A stretch of 18,261 nt of DNA, taken from Bacteroidota bacterium (lineage in GTDB: Bacteria; Bacteroidota; Bacteroidia; Bacteroidales; B39-G9). The notes under the pieces are model-generated. The model was not told the origin of the DNA. It made no database searches and saw only the letters and a program-made list of their open reading frames with translations. Below, piece after piece: positions 7,635-14,450 of this stretch. A program made the position numbers and the translations under genes. How positions within the stretch are numbered: the stretch's first letter is position 1; each line of letters begins with the position of its first letter. The stretch covers positions 1 through 18,261 of the forward strand of contig QMPG01000027.1 in the NCBI GenBank assembly GCA_003648455.1. The letters are read 5' to 3'.

Positions 7635-10600
7635 CTAAAAATCTAAAGTTAAACCAAAAGTCAAGGTTTTTATCTGAGGTGGACTAAGATAAGTTACACC
7701 TTGGGTAATGTTACCTGAACCGTCTCTGTTAACTTCAGGATCCCAACCAGGATAATCAGTGAAAGTTAATAGATTTTGTCCATTAATATAGATTCTTGCA
7801 TTATCAATTTTTAAACGCTGTGCAAAAGATTTAGGTAAAGAATATCCAAATGATAAAGTTTTCAATCTAATATATGATGCATCGTTTAAATAATGAGTAG
7901 TGTTATAAGTTGATCCGGCACCATCCCATAATAATTGAGGTTCGTCTGTTTCGTCACCTGCTTCTTGCCAACTATTTTCAATCAGTTGCATTTGATTCCA
8001 GTTACTACCTATATTACCTCCTTGGAAGAATTTACCATCATCACGATAAACATCTTGACCGGAAGAAAAAGTAAACAATAAACTCAAATCAAAATTCTTG
8101 AAAGAGAATGAATTATTAATACCACCATAGAAATCAGGGTAAGGATTACCTGTAACTATAGCATCTCTATCGAAATTATATTCTGTAGTTGCTTCGCCTG
8201 TTTCTTGGTTAATAAATAATGGTTGTCCGGTTGCAGCATCTACACCAGCATATTCAACCAATCTCCATGAACCAATAGGTTTGCCTTCAACAGCAAAATT
8301 ATTACCAAAATTTTCTCCTGCTAATATTTGTCCGTTAATATCAATAATTTCATTAGTGTTATGACCAATGTTAAAATTAGTTGTCCATTTAAAATCGCCT
8401 GTCAATATACGTGCATCAATAAAAAATTCAATTCCACTATTTTTCATTTTACCAACGTTTTGAATAACGGTAGAAGAACCACTTGTTTGAGGCACATTAA
8501 CATCAAGAAGCATTTCTGTAGTATTCTTGTAATAATAATCAAAGCCACCAGAAATTCTTCCTTCTAAGAAACCATAATCCACACCAATATCTGTTTGAGC
8601 TGTTTTTTCCCAACCTAGATTTGGATTTGCAATATTACCAACACCAATACCGGATTCTCCATTATATTGAGTTGTGTAATAAGTGCCAAAAGATCTATAG
8701 TTACCTATCTCGGCATTACCGGTAAGTCCATAGCTGCCTCTAAGTTTCAACAATGATAAAAATGAAATTCCTTGCATAAATTCTTCATCAGAAATAATCC
8801 ATCCAACAGAACCTGATGGAAACCATCCAAATCTATTATCTTCTCCAAAACGAGAAGAAGCATCTCTTCTTATACTAAAAGAAACTAAATATTTTTCTTT
8901 ATAAGAGTATGTTTCACGATTGAAGTATGAAATAAAGCCATATTCACTTTCATAATCATAGCCTCCTTTTTTTACACCGCTATTGGGATTATGAAGCGTT
9001 GGACTAGGAAATTGTGAAGAATTAAATTCACTCTCATATTGATTATTTTTTTGAACTGACATACCTGCCATAGCAGTTAAATGATGGTCTTCGCCAAAAT
9101 GTTTATCATAGTTAAAAGTAGCATTTGTGTTATAATTGGTTACTTCAACCCTTCTGTCCATTGAAAAAGCATCTTCTTGTGTAATAGTTCCTTGATATTT
9201 ATTTTCACGAAGATATAAGTTATTAAGTCCAAAATCTGTATTAAAAAACAAATCATCGGTAATTTTAAATTTAGCAAAAACTTTACCAAGAAGCGACATT
9301 GTATTTGCCTGATAATCAAAATTAGCATCATCAGCTAATGTGTTTACACCACTACGAGGAGCAAAAAACGAACCATCTGCATTATAAACAGGCATAATAG
9401 GTAAAGATCTACTTTGAGCAGTACCAAGTCCACCAGCCCATCCTGTGGGAACTCTATTATTTTCGGTATAAGTTAAAGCAATATTTGAACCGAATGAAAA
9501 CCTGTCAGTTGCTTTATGTTCTACATTCATTCTTCCATTTGCACGTTTAAATGCATTTGAAAGAATAACACCTTTTTCGTCACGATAAGCACCACCTAAA
9601 TAATAAGTGGTTTTTGCATTACCACCACTTGCAGAAACATTGGCTTGTTGTACGCTTCCTTTTCGAAGCATTAAATCAATCCAGTCGGTATTAGTATTAT
9701 CAATAACATCTTTATTAGTGCGATATATCCCACCATCAGGATCTCCGGCATATGCAGGATTAACTGTAATATTAGGATTATAAATGTTAAAAGGTAAACT
9801 TTCATAATACTGTTGTTCTGTTCCTTTATTTGAATTAGCCCAAGCTTGTTTAGTATATTTTAAATAATCCTGTCCGTCTAAAACGTCAAGTTTCTTAGTA
9901 ACATCTGATATTCCAGAGTAATATCCAACATTAAATTTTGTTTTACCTTCTTTACCATGTTTGGTTGTAATTAACACTACACCATTAGCAGAACGAGCTC
10001 CGTAAATAGCCGCTGCAGAAGCATCTTTCAAAACCTGAATAGATTCAATGTCTGACGGATCAATTTGAGCTAAAGCGTTTGATTTGTCAGGGAAACCACT
10101 ACTTGTAGTATAACTACCTGTAATAATTGGCACACCATCGACAACATATAATGGCTGACTACTTGCCATTAAAGATGAAGTACCTCTAACGCGGATTGTA
10201 ACAGCACCACCGGCCATACCATTATCTGATGTAACCTGAACACCGGTTGTTCGTCCCTGCAAAGCTGATTCAAAAGTTGGAACAGAAACATTTTCCATTT
10301 CGTCAGACTTAACCTTTACAATTGAACTGGTTATGTCTCTTTTTCTTTTGGTACCATAACCAATAACAACCAATTCGTCAAGTTGCATAATGTCTTCAAC
10401 CAGAACAAAATTCACTGAAGCTGTTTTTCCTGCAGTTACAGTAATAATTTTCTCCTCATCTAGATAACCAATAAAACTAGAAATTAATTTAACTTGCCCT
10501 ACCGGAACATTCTCTAGGACAAAATTACCATTAACATCTGTTATTGTTCCCTTAGTCGTTAAACCGTCAATATATACATTTGCGCCAATAAGCATCTCTC

Positions 10601-10709
10601 CATCAATACTAGAAACAGTTCCTTTCACCATTCCTGTTTGAGCAAAGCTACTAGAGATTAGCAAACTTAACAATGCGGTTAGTACAACATATTGTACTTT
10701 TTTAATCAT
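7635..10709 (-). CDS. SusC/RagA-family TonB-dependent outer-membrane transporter
   Basis: A 1024-residue TonB-dependent transporter that imports oligosaccharides across the outer membrane with energy from TonB-ExbBD. Signal peptide at 1-23/24 (MIKKVQYVVLTALL ... SFAQ). A carboxypeptidase-D-like regulatory domain covers about 25-103 (GTVSSIDGEMLIGANVYIDG; DVNGNFVLENVP). A TonB box-like segment DELVVIGYG lies at 111-119. The plug domain contains RVRGTSSL (173-180), YVVDGVP (188-194) and KDASAAAIYGARSANGVVLI (228-247). A C-terminal 22-strand barrel ends TFGLTLDF with the terminal Phe recognised by the BAM complex. There is no N-terminal STN domain, so it does not signal through a FecR anti-sigma factor. 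It is the first gene of the locus, with a good promoter about 50 bp upstream. Length is normal for the family. Confidence 0.97.
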   Translation of the reverse strand: MIKKVQYVVLTALLSLLISSSFAQTGMVKGTVSSIDGEMLIGANVYIDGLTTKGTITDVNGNFVLENVPVGQVKLISSFIGYLDEEKIITVTAGKTASVNFVLVEDIMQLDELVVIGYGTKRKRDITSSIVKVKSDEMENVSVPTFESALQGRTTGVQVTSDNGMAGGAVTIRVRGTSSLMASSQPLYVVDGVPIITGSYTTSSGFPDKSNALAQIDPSDIESIQVLKDASAAAIYGARSANGVVLITTKHGKEGKTKFNVGYYSGISDVTKKLDVLDGQDYLKYTKQAWANSNKGTEQQYYESLPFNIYNPNITVNPAYAGDPDGGIYRTNKDVIDNTNTDWIDLMLRKGSVQQANVSASGGNAKTTYYLGGAYRDEKGVILSNAFKRANGRMNVEHKATDRFSFGSNIALTYTENNRVPTGWAGGLGTAQSRSLPIMPVYNADGSFFAPRSGVNTLADDANFDYQANTMSLLGKVFAKFKITDDLFFNTDFGLNNLYLRENKYQGTITQEDAFSMDRRVEVTNYNTNATFNYDKHFGEDHHLTAMAGMSVQKNNQYESEFNSSQFPSPTLHNPNSGVKKGGYDYESEYGFISYFNRETYSYKEKYLVSFSIRRDASSRFGEDNRFGWFPSGSVGWIISDEEFMQGISFLSLLKLRGSYGLTGNAEIGNYRSFGTYYTTQYNGESGIGVGNIANPNLGWEKTAQTDIGVDYGFLEGRISGGFDYYYKNTTEMLLDVNVPQTSGSSTVIQNVGKMKNSGIEFFIDARILTGDFKWTTNFNIGHNTNEIIDINGQILAGENFGNNFAVEGKPIGSWRLVEYAGVDAATGQPLFINQETGEATTEYNFDRDAIVTGNPYPDFYGGINNSFSFKNFDLSLLFTFSSGQDVYRDDGKFFQGGNIGSNWNQMQLIENSWQEAGDETDEPQLLWDGAGSTYNTTHYLNDASYIRLKTLSFGYSLPKSFAQRLKIDNARIYINGQNLLTFTDYPGWDPEVNRDGSGNITQGVTYLSPPQIKTLTFGLTLDF

Positions 10710-10758
10710 AATATTTTAATTTTAGTTAATAAAAAGTTTTTTAATTTTATACCTACTG

Positions 10759-10785
10759 CAAATATACAAAATTTTTATGCACAAA
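10759..10785 (-). promoter_or_regulatory. Candidate promoter of susC
   Basis: On the minus strand the sequence reads TTTG (10785-10782), 15 bp, then TATATTTG (10766-10759). The second element matches the Bacteroidota -7 consensus TAnnTTTG exactly and is followed by CA as is common. The spacing to the -33 TTTG is somewhat shorter than the usual ~17-23 bp, so the -7 box is the stronger part of the call. Transcription would begin near 10752, about 43 nt before the susC ATG at 10709. Confidence 0.68.
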
Positions 10786-10835
10786 GAAAGCATAATCCAG
10801 TGATAAACAGATAATAAGAGAGCAAAGCATTAATT

Positions 10836-10855
10836 CAAACGTTTGCAATAAACGT
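10836..10855. promoter_or_regulatory. LacI-family-type operator palindrome (CAAACGTTTG) with an extra half-site
   Basis: CAAACGTTTG at 10836-10845 is a perfect 10-bp palindrome centred on CG, the form typical of LacI/GalR-family operators. A further half-site AAACGT (10850-10855) follows, so ACGTTT (10839-10844) and AAACGT also form a second inverted repeat with a 5-bp spacer. It lies about 85-95 bp upstream of the predicted susC start of transcription. LacI-family regulators commonly control maltose loci in flavobacteria and relatives. No LacI gene is present here, so the regulator would act from elsewhere in the genome. Confidence 0.5.
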
Positions 10856-10923
10856 AATTTTTTTTCATTTTTTTTTATTCAAAACAGATTCTTATTAAAA
10901 AAATAAAAAAAACTCAAAATTAA

Positions 10924-10954
10924 TTTGGAGAATAAAAAAAAGTATGTACTTTTG
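10924..10954 (+). promoter_or_regulatory. Promoter of the tetR-efflux cluster
   Basis: TTTG at 10924-10927, a 19-bp spacer, and TACTTTTG at 10947-10954 match the Bacteroidota -33/-7 consensus (TTTG-N19-TAnnTTTG) exactly in sequence and well in spacing. Transcription would start near 10961, about 65 nt before the tetR ATG at 11026. The -7 box lies inside the inverted repeat GTAC-TTTT-GTAC (10946-10957), flanked by AGTAT (10941-10945) and ATACT (10962-10966), a plausible position for autorepression. Confidence 0.75.
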
Positions 10955-11025
10955 TACCAAAATACTAAAACGGTCGAAAACTTTAATGGTCAACTGGTAA
11001 AAATGTCTAATTAAAATTTTAAGGA

Positions 11026-11631
11026 ATGAAAAAAAATACCTCAAATGAGAAAAATGCAAAAGAAGATGTTAAAACTTTTATTATTAATGTAGCTCAAAAA
11101 ACTTTTAGTCACTTTGGATTTAAAAAAACCACGGTTGATGATATTGCGCAAGCTGCTCGAAAAGGCAAAAGTTCAATTTATTACTACTTTAACAGTAAAG
11201 AAGAAATTTTTGAAGCCGTTGTCGAAAAAGAAGCAACAACTTTAATAACAGAAATATTAAATGAGATTAATACGACAGATGATCCTAAAGAAAAAATAAA
11301 GAAATACATTCTTGCAAGAATGAATGGTATTAAAAATTTAGGGAATTTCTATAATGCATTAAAAAATGATTATTTAAGTTCTTTTGAATCAATTGAAAGA
11401 TTAAGAATTAAATACGACAATGAAGAACATAATATTATCAAAAACATTTTACAAGAAGGTATTGAAAAAGATTTCTTTAAAATAGAAAACACTGATAAGA
11501 CATCAAAAGCAATTGTAACAGCTATGAAAGGATTAGAAATACCTCTTATTATCAGTGATAATAAAAATGAAATTGAAGATCGTTTAGACGGTTTATTAGA
11601 CATACTTTTTTATGGAATATGTAAATATTGA
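11026..11631 (+). CDS. TetR/AcrR-family transcriptional regulator
   Basis: A 201-residue cytoplasmic DNA-binding regulator, a normal size for the family. The N-terminal helix-turn-helix domain spans about residues 17-66: VAQKTFSHFGFKKTTVDDIA, then ARKGKSSIYYYFNSKEEIFE, with the recognition-helix signature SIYYYF. The C-terminal helical ligand-binding domain (about 70-201) is variable and gives no clue to the inducer. AAGGA directly before the ATG is the nearest thing to a ribosome-binding site, though it is very close. The gene stands at the head of the RND efflux cluster on the same strand, so it is probably the local repressor that responds to a pump substrate. Its stop codon lies inside the outer stem of the structured element at 11628-11761. 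Confidence 0.93.
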   Translation: MKKNTSNEKNAKEDVKTFIINVAQKTFSHFGFKKTTVDDIAQAARKGKSSIYYYFNSKEEIFEAVVEKEATTLITEILNEINTTDDPKEKIKKYILARMNGIKNLGNFYNALKNDYLSSFESIERLRIKYDNEEHNIIKNILQEGIEKDFFKIENTDKTSKAIVTAMKGLEIPLIISDNKNEIEDRLDGLLDILFYGICKY

Positions 11632-11761
11632 GACTACTCCAAAGACTAAAGTTGTCAATTTATAGCCGCTTAGCAGATTTGCAACAAACTGACGTACAGA
11701 TTTATAACTTTCAGTCTTTTTGTAAAGTTAACCGCTTAGCGACTTTTCGGAGTGGATTCAA
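11628..11761 (+). other. Structured inverted-repeat element with a three-way-junction fold, unknown function
   Basis: Manual pairing gives a closed structure. The outer stem is 11628-11640 with 11749-11761: 12 of 13 positions pair, two as G-U. Arm 1 is 11641-11661 with 11698-11719: 13 Watson-Crick pairs (AAAGACTAAAGTT against AACTTT-C-AGTCTTT, one bulged C at 11712), then seven more of eight positions pair. Arm 2 is AAAGT/ACTTT (11724-11728, 11742-11746), capped by CGC-TTA-GCG (11733-11741). The 9-mer CCGCTTAGC occurs in the loop of arm 1 (11666-11674) and at the tip of arm 2 (11732-11740). No U-run follows, so it is not a standard intrinsic terminator. It could be a cis-acting RNA between tetR and the pump genes, or a non-autonomous mobile repeat whose ends are the outer stem. 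I do not recognise the family. Confidence 0.65.
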
Positions 11762-11810
11762 CATTAATATTTTTAGCAATACAAATTCATAATAATTAAA
11801 TTAAAAAAAA

Positions 11811-13316
11811 ATGAAAATTAAAATTTTGTCTATTTTATTACTCTTTTCAAACATTTTGTTTGCACAAGAAGAGTATAGTCTTGAACAATGTCGAAAATTG
11901 GCATTAGAGCACAATCAGAAAATACAGATTGCCAAAGAACACTCTGGTGCTGCTACAGCCTTAAAAAAGTCTGCAAAGACTCAATTCTTGCCAAATTTTA
12001 ATTTTAACGGGACATACACAAGGCTTAACAAACAATTTAGTTTACTTGAAAATGACATGTTGTTGCCGGTTATTCCTGCTAGCGCAATATCTAATGGCAC
12101 ATTAAATGGTGCTGCTTTAACACCCCCAACAGCAGAGCAACCAAATCCGTATTTTGACCCTGATGTATTTGCTTCAACATTTGTCATTAATCCTGCAACA
12201 GGGGCTCCTGTTTTAGATGCAGATGGCAATCCTGTTTTTCAAAATTACACTTATATTCCCAAAGATAAAGCTAAAATGGGTTCAAAAAATATGTACTTAA
12301 TGAATATTGGCTTAACCCAGCCGATTTTTATGGGAGGGAAAATAAAAGAAACCTACAAAATTGCTAAGTATGGTGAGAATGCAGCTAACGCAACAGAACG
12401 ATTAAAAATTTCAGACATTCTTTACAAGACAGACGAAGCTTATTGGAGAGTTATTTCTGTTCAAGAAAAAGTTAAGTTAGCAGAGAACTACAAAAAAATG
12501 CTCGACACTCTTTTAATTGATTTACAAAATATTTATGATGAAGGAATAATAACAAACAACGATTTACTAAAAGCAAAAGTCAAACTGAACGAAGTAAATC
12601 TAAAACTGTTAAAAGCAAATAATGGTTTAACTCTATCTAAAATGGCACTTTGCCAAATTATTGGGCTTCCGTTAAATTCAGAAATCGCATTGAGCGATTC
12701 TCTTAGCGATTTATATCAGATCAACCCTGACCAGAGCTATACAGATATAGCTTTACAAACCCGACCTGAGATTGAAATATTACAAAACTCAGTAAACATT
12801 GCAAAATCCGGTGTTAACATAATGAAATCGAGATATATGCCAAACATTGGTCTAACAGCAAATTACTTCTTTGCAAATCCAAATCCTTACACAGGATTCT
12901 CAGAAGATTTTGGCAGTGATTGGAATGTAGGTGTTGTTTGCAATATTCCTATTTTTCATTGGGGTGATAAAAAACACACTTTACGAGCAGCTAAACATGA
13001 ACAAAAAGCTACTGAATTAAAATTAGAAGAAACTCAGGAACTAATATCTCTTCAGGTTAAACAAGCTGTTTTTAAAAGCAATGAATCTGTCACTAAAGTT
13101 CAAATGACAAAAATATCCTTAGAACAAGCTAAAAAGAACTTAGATGACACAAAAAACAAATTTAAAGAAGGTATTTTAAAAACTACTGATGTGCTTGACG
13201 CTCAAGCTTTATGGCAAAATGCTTACTCAGAATATATTGATGCAGTTACTGAGAACAAACTAAATCAAACAAACTTGCTGAAAGTAACAGGACAGCTAAA
13301 AAATATAAAATATTAG
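11811..13316 (+). CDS. TolC-family outer-membrane efflux channel
   Basis: A 501-residue outer-membrane channel protein that forms the exit duct of the tripartite pump. The signal peptide is MKIKILSILLLFSNILFAQ (1-19). The mature N-terminus EYSLEQCRKLALEHN is the usual start of the first TolC coiled-coil helix. Two repeats are visible, each with a long helical hairpin and a pair of barrel strands: first around NFNFNGTYTRL (63-73) and NIGLTQPIFMGGK (165-177), second around NIGLTANYFFANP and VGVVCNIPIFHWGDKK (from about 344). Between the first two barrel strands lies an expanded Pro/Asn-rich extracellular loop of about 75 residues (78-155). It is followed after 55 bp by the adaptor and then the RND pump. 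A poor TAnnTTTG-like sequence (TATTTTTA, 11768-11775) is the only promoter candidate of its own, so transcription from tetR is likely. Confidence 0.95.
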   Translation: MKIKILSILLLFSNILFAQEEYSLEQCRKLALEHNQKIQIAKEHSGAATALKKSAKTQFLPNFNFNGTYTRLNKQFSLLENDMLLPVIPASAISNGTLNGAALTPPTAEQPNPYFDPDVFASTFVINPATGAPVLDADGNPVFQNYTYIPKDKAKMGSKNMYLMNIGLTQPIFMGGKIKETYKIAKYGENAANATERLKISDILYKTDEAYWRVISVQEKVKLAENYKKMLDTLLIDLQNIYDEGIITNNDLLKAKVKLNEVNLKLLKANNGLTLSKMALCQIIGLPLNSEIALSDSLSDLYQINPDQSYTDIALQTRPEIEILQNSVNIAKSGVNIMKSRYMPNIGLTANYFFANPNPYTGFSEDFGSDWNVGVVCNIPIFHWGDKKHTLRAAKHEQKATELKLEETQELISLQVKQAVFKSNESVTKVQMTKISLEQAKKNLDDTKNKFKEGILKTTDVLDAQALWQNAYSEYIDAVTENKLNQTNLLKVTGQLKNIKY

Positions 13317-13371
13317 ATAAGAAAATATTAAGAATAAAAAACCAAAAGACCAACTTAAAAAAAATAGCAAA

Positions 13372-14406
13372 ATGAAAAAAAATGTGATTTTAGCAGTTAT
13401 TTTATTATTCGGAATAATAAGCTGCACAAGTGAAAAAAAGAAAGAAACTGTTAAGGCAGAAAAAATCATAGTTAGTACAAGCAAAACAAAATTAGAAAAT
13501 TACACTCCCGAATTAAAATATACAGGGACTGCTTTTGCTGTTAAAGAAGCAAATCTTGGTGCTGCAATACCGGGAAGAGTAGAAAAAATATATTATAAAA
13601 AAGGGCAACACGTAAAAAAAGGCGATTTATTAGTTTCTCTTTCAGGCGAGTTGTTAGCACAAGCAGAAATTGAGCATAATGCGATAAAAAAAGACTTTGA
13701 ACGTGTAAGCAGATTAAGAGAAAAAGGAAGCATTAGTCAACAAGACTTTGACCATGTAAAAGCAAAACTTGATGCCTCAACAGAAAAAACAATAATGTTA
13801 CGCAAAAGTGCAGAAATTAGAGCCCCTTTCTCAGGAACTATTGTTGGTTATCTTGTAAAAGAAGGCGAAAACTTTTTCTTTGCTCCTAATCTCTCTCCAG
13901 GATATTCTATGACATCTGGAATAGTTCGTTTAATGCAATTAAACACCGTGAATGTTAAAATTGATGTCAACGAAAAAGATATTTCAAAAATAAAAAAAGG
14001 TCAAACAGCAGATGTTATTTTTGATGCTTATCCAAACAAAATTTTCAATGGCGTTGTTACAAACATTGCACCTACACTATCAACAATAACAAGAACAGCT
14101 AAGGTTGAAGTAAATATTAAAAATCCTGATTTAATTATTAAGCCCGGCATGTATGCTAATGTATCAATAAAATTACCTGAAGAGAAAGCTATTTTTGTTC
14201 CTATTAGTGCTATTTACCGTCAGGCAGGAACAGGAGAAGATTATATTTTCACTGTTGTAAATAATATTGTTCATAAGAACCCCGTAAACCGCTTAACTAC
14301 AATTAAAGACAAAGTTGCAGTCAGTGGATTAAAAATTAACCAAGAAATTGTTACACTTGGTAAAAACAAAATTCATGAAGGCAATAAAGTCACAATTAAA
14401 AATTAA
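13372..14406 (+). CDS. RND efflux periplasmic adaptor (membrane fusion protein), lipoprotein
   Basis: A 344-residue periplasmic adaptor linking the RND pump to the TolC-like channel. The signal peptide ends in the lipobox IISC with lipidated Cys18, followed by a Lys-rich linker. Domains in order: barrel-sandwich (lipoyl) half 1 with IPGRVEKIYYKKGQHVKKGDLLVSL (split here as IPGRV at 66-70 and VKKGDLLVSL at 81-90), a short alpha-helical hairpin (about 93-145), lipoyl half 2 with IRAPFSGTIVGYLVKEGE (149-166), a beta-barrel domain (about 190-268, including DVNEKDISKIKKGQ), and a membrane-proximal domain (about 270-344, PISAIYRQAG). The helical hairpin is shorter than in AcrA. It sits between the channel gene and the pump gene, each within about 55 bp, consistent with one operon. 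Confidence 0.95.
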   Translation: MKKNVILAVILLFGIISCTSEKKKETVKAEKIIVSTSKTKLENYTPELKYTGTAFAVKEANLGAAIPGRVEKIYYKKGQHVKKGDLLVSLSGELLAQAEIEHNAIKKDFERVSRLREKGSISQQDFDHVKAKLDASTEKTIMLRKSAEIRAPFSGTIVGYLVKEGENFFFAPNLSPGYSMTSGIVRLMQLNTVNVKIDVNEKDISKIKKGQTADVIFDAYPNKIFNGVVTNIAPTLSTITRTAKVEVNIKNPDLIIKPGMYANVSIKLPEEKAIFVPISAIYRQAGTGEDYIFTVVNNIVHKNPVNRLTTIKDKVAVSGLKINQEIVTLGKNKIHEGNKVTIKN

Positions 14407-14450
14407 CTATTTCTGAATTAAAAAATTCAATTAATTAAAATTATATAAAA

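Larger units (their letters stand above)
10710..11025. other. Divergent intergenic region between susC and tetR
   Basis: This 316-bp region has no coding capacity that I can support. From left to right it holds the susC leader and promoter (10759-10785, minus strand), a LacI-type palindrome with an extra half-site (10836-10855), a strongly A/T-homopolymeric stretch (about 10856-10920), the tetR promoter (10924-10954, plus strand), and the tetR leader with GGTC direct repeats and small inverted repeats that may be the TetR operator. The two promoters drive the sugar locus and the efflux locus in opposite directions and lie about 140 bp apart. Confidence 0.8.

Noticed and set aside
10856..10920. 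A/T homopolymer runs upstream of susC as a curved-DNA or origin element
   Set aside because: Runs of this kind are common in intergenic DNA of such low GC, and there are no phased tracts, DnaA-box clusters or iterons.
11003..11011. A tiny upstream ORF (Met-Ser-Asn-stop) in the tetR leader
   Set aside because: Three codons only, without a ribosome-binding site or any sign of leader-peptide attenuation.
11628..11761. Integron attC site as an explanation for the structured element
   Set aside because: The paired core sites RYYYAAC and GTTRRRY are not present at the ends, and there is no cassette arrangement or integrase nearby.
11768..11775. Separate promoter (TATTTTTA) for the TolC-like gene
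   Set aside because: The last base of the TAnnTTTG consensus is wrong and no -33 box lies at the right distance; kept only as a note in the gene entry.
14407..14450. Short inverted repeat GAATT-AAAA-AATTC between the adaptor and pump genes
   Set aside because: Only five A/T-rich pairs in an AT-rich spacer; too weak to call a terminator, and the genes are clearly one operon.
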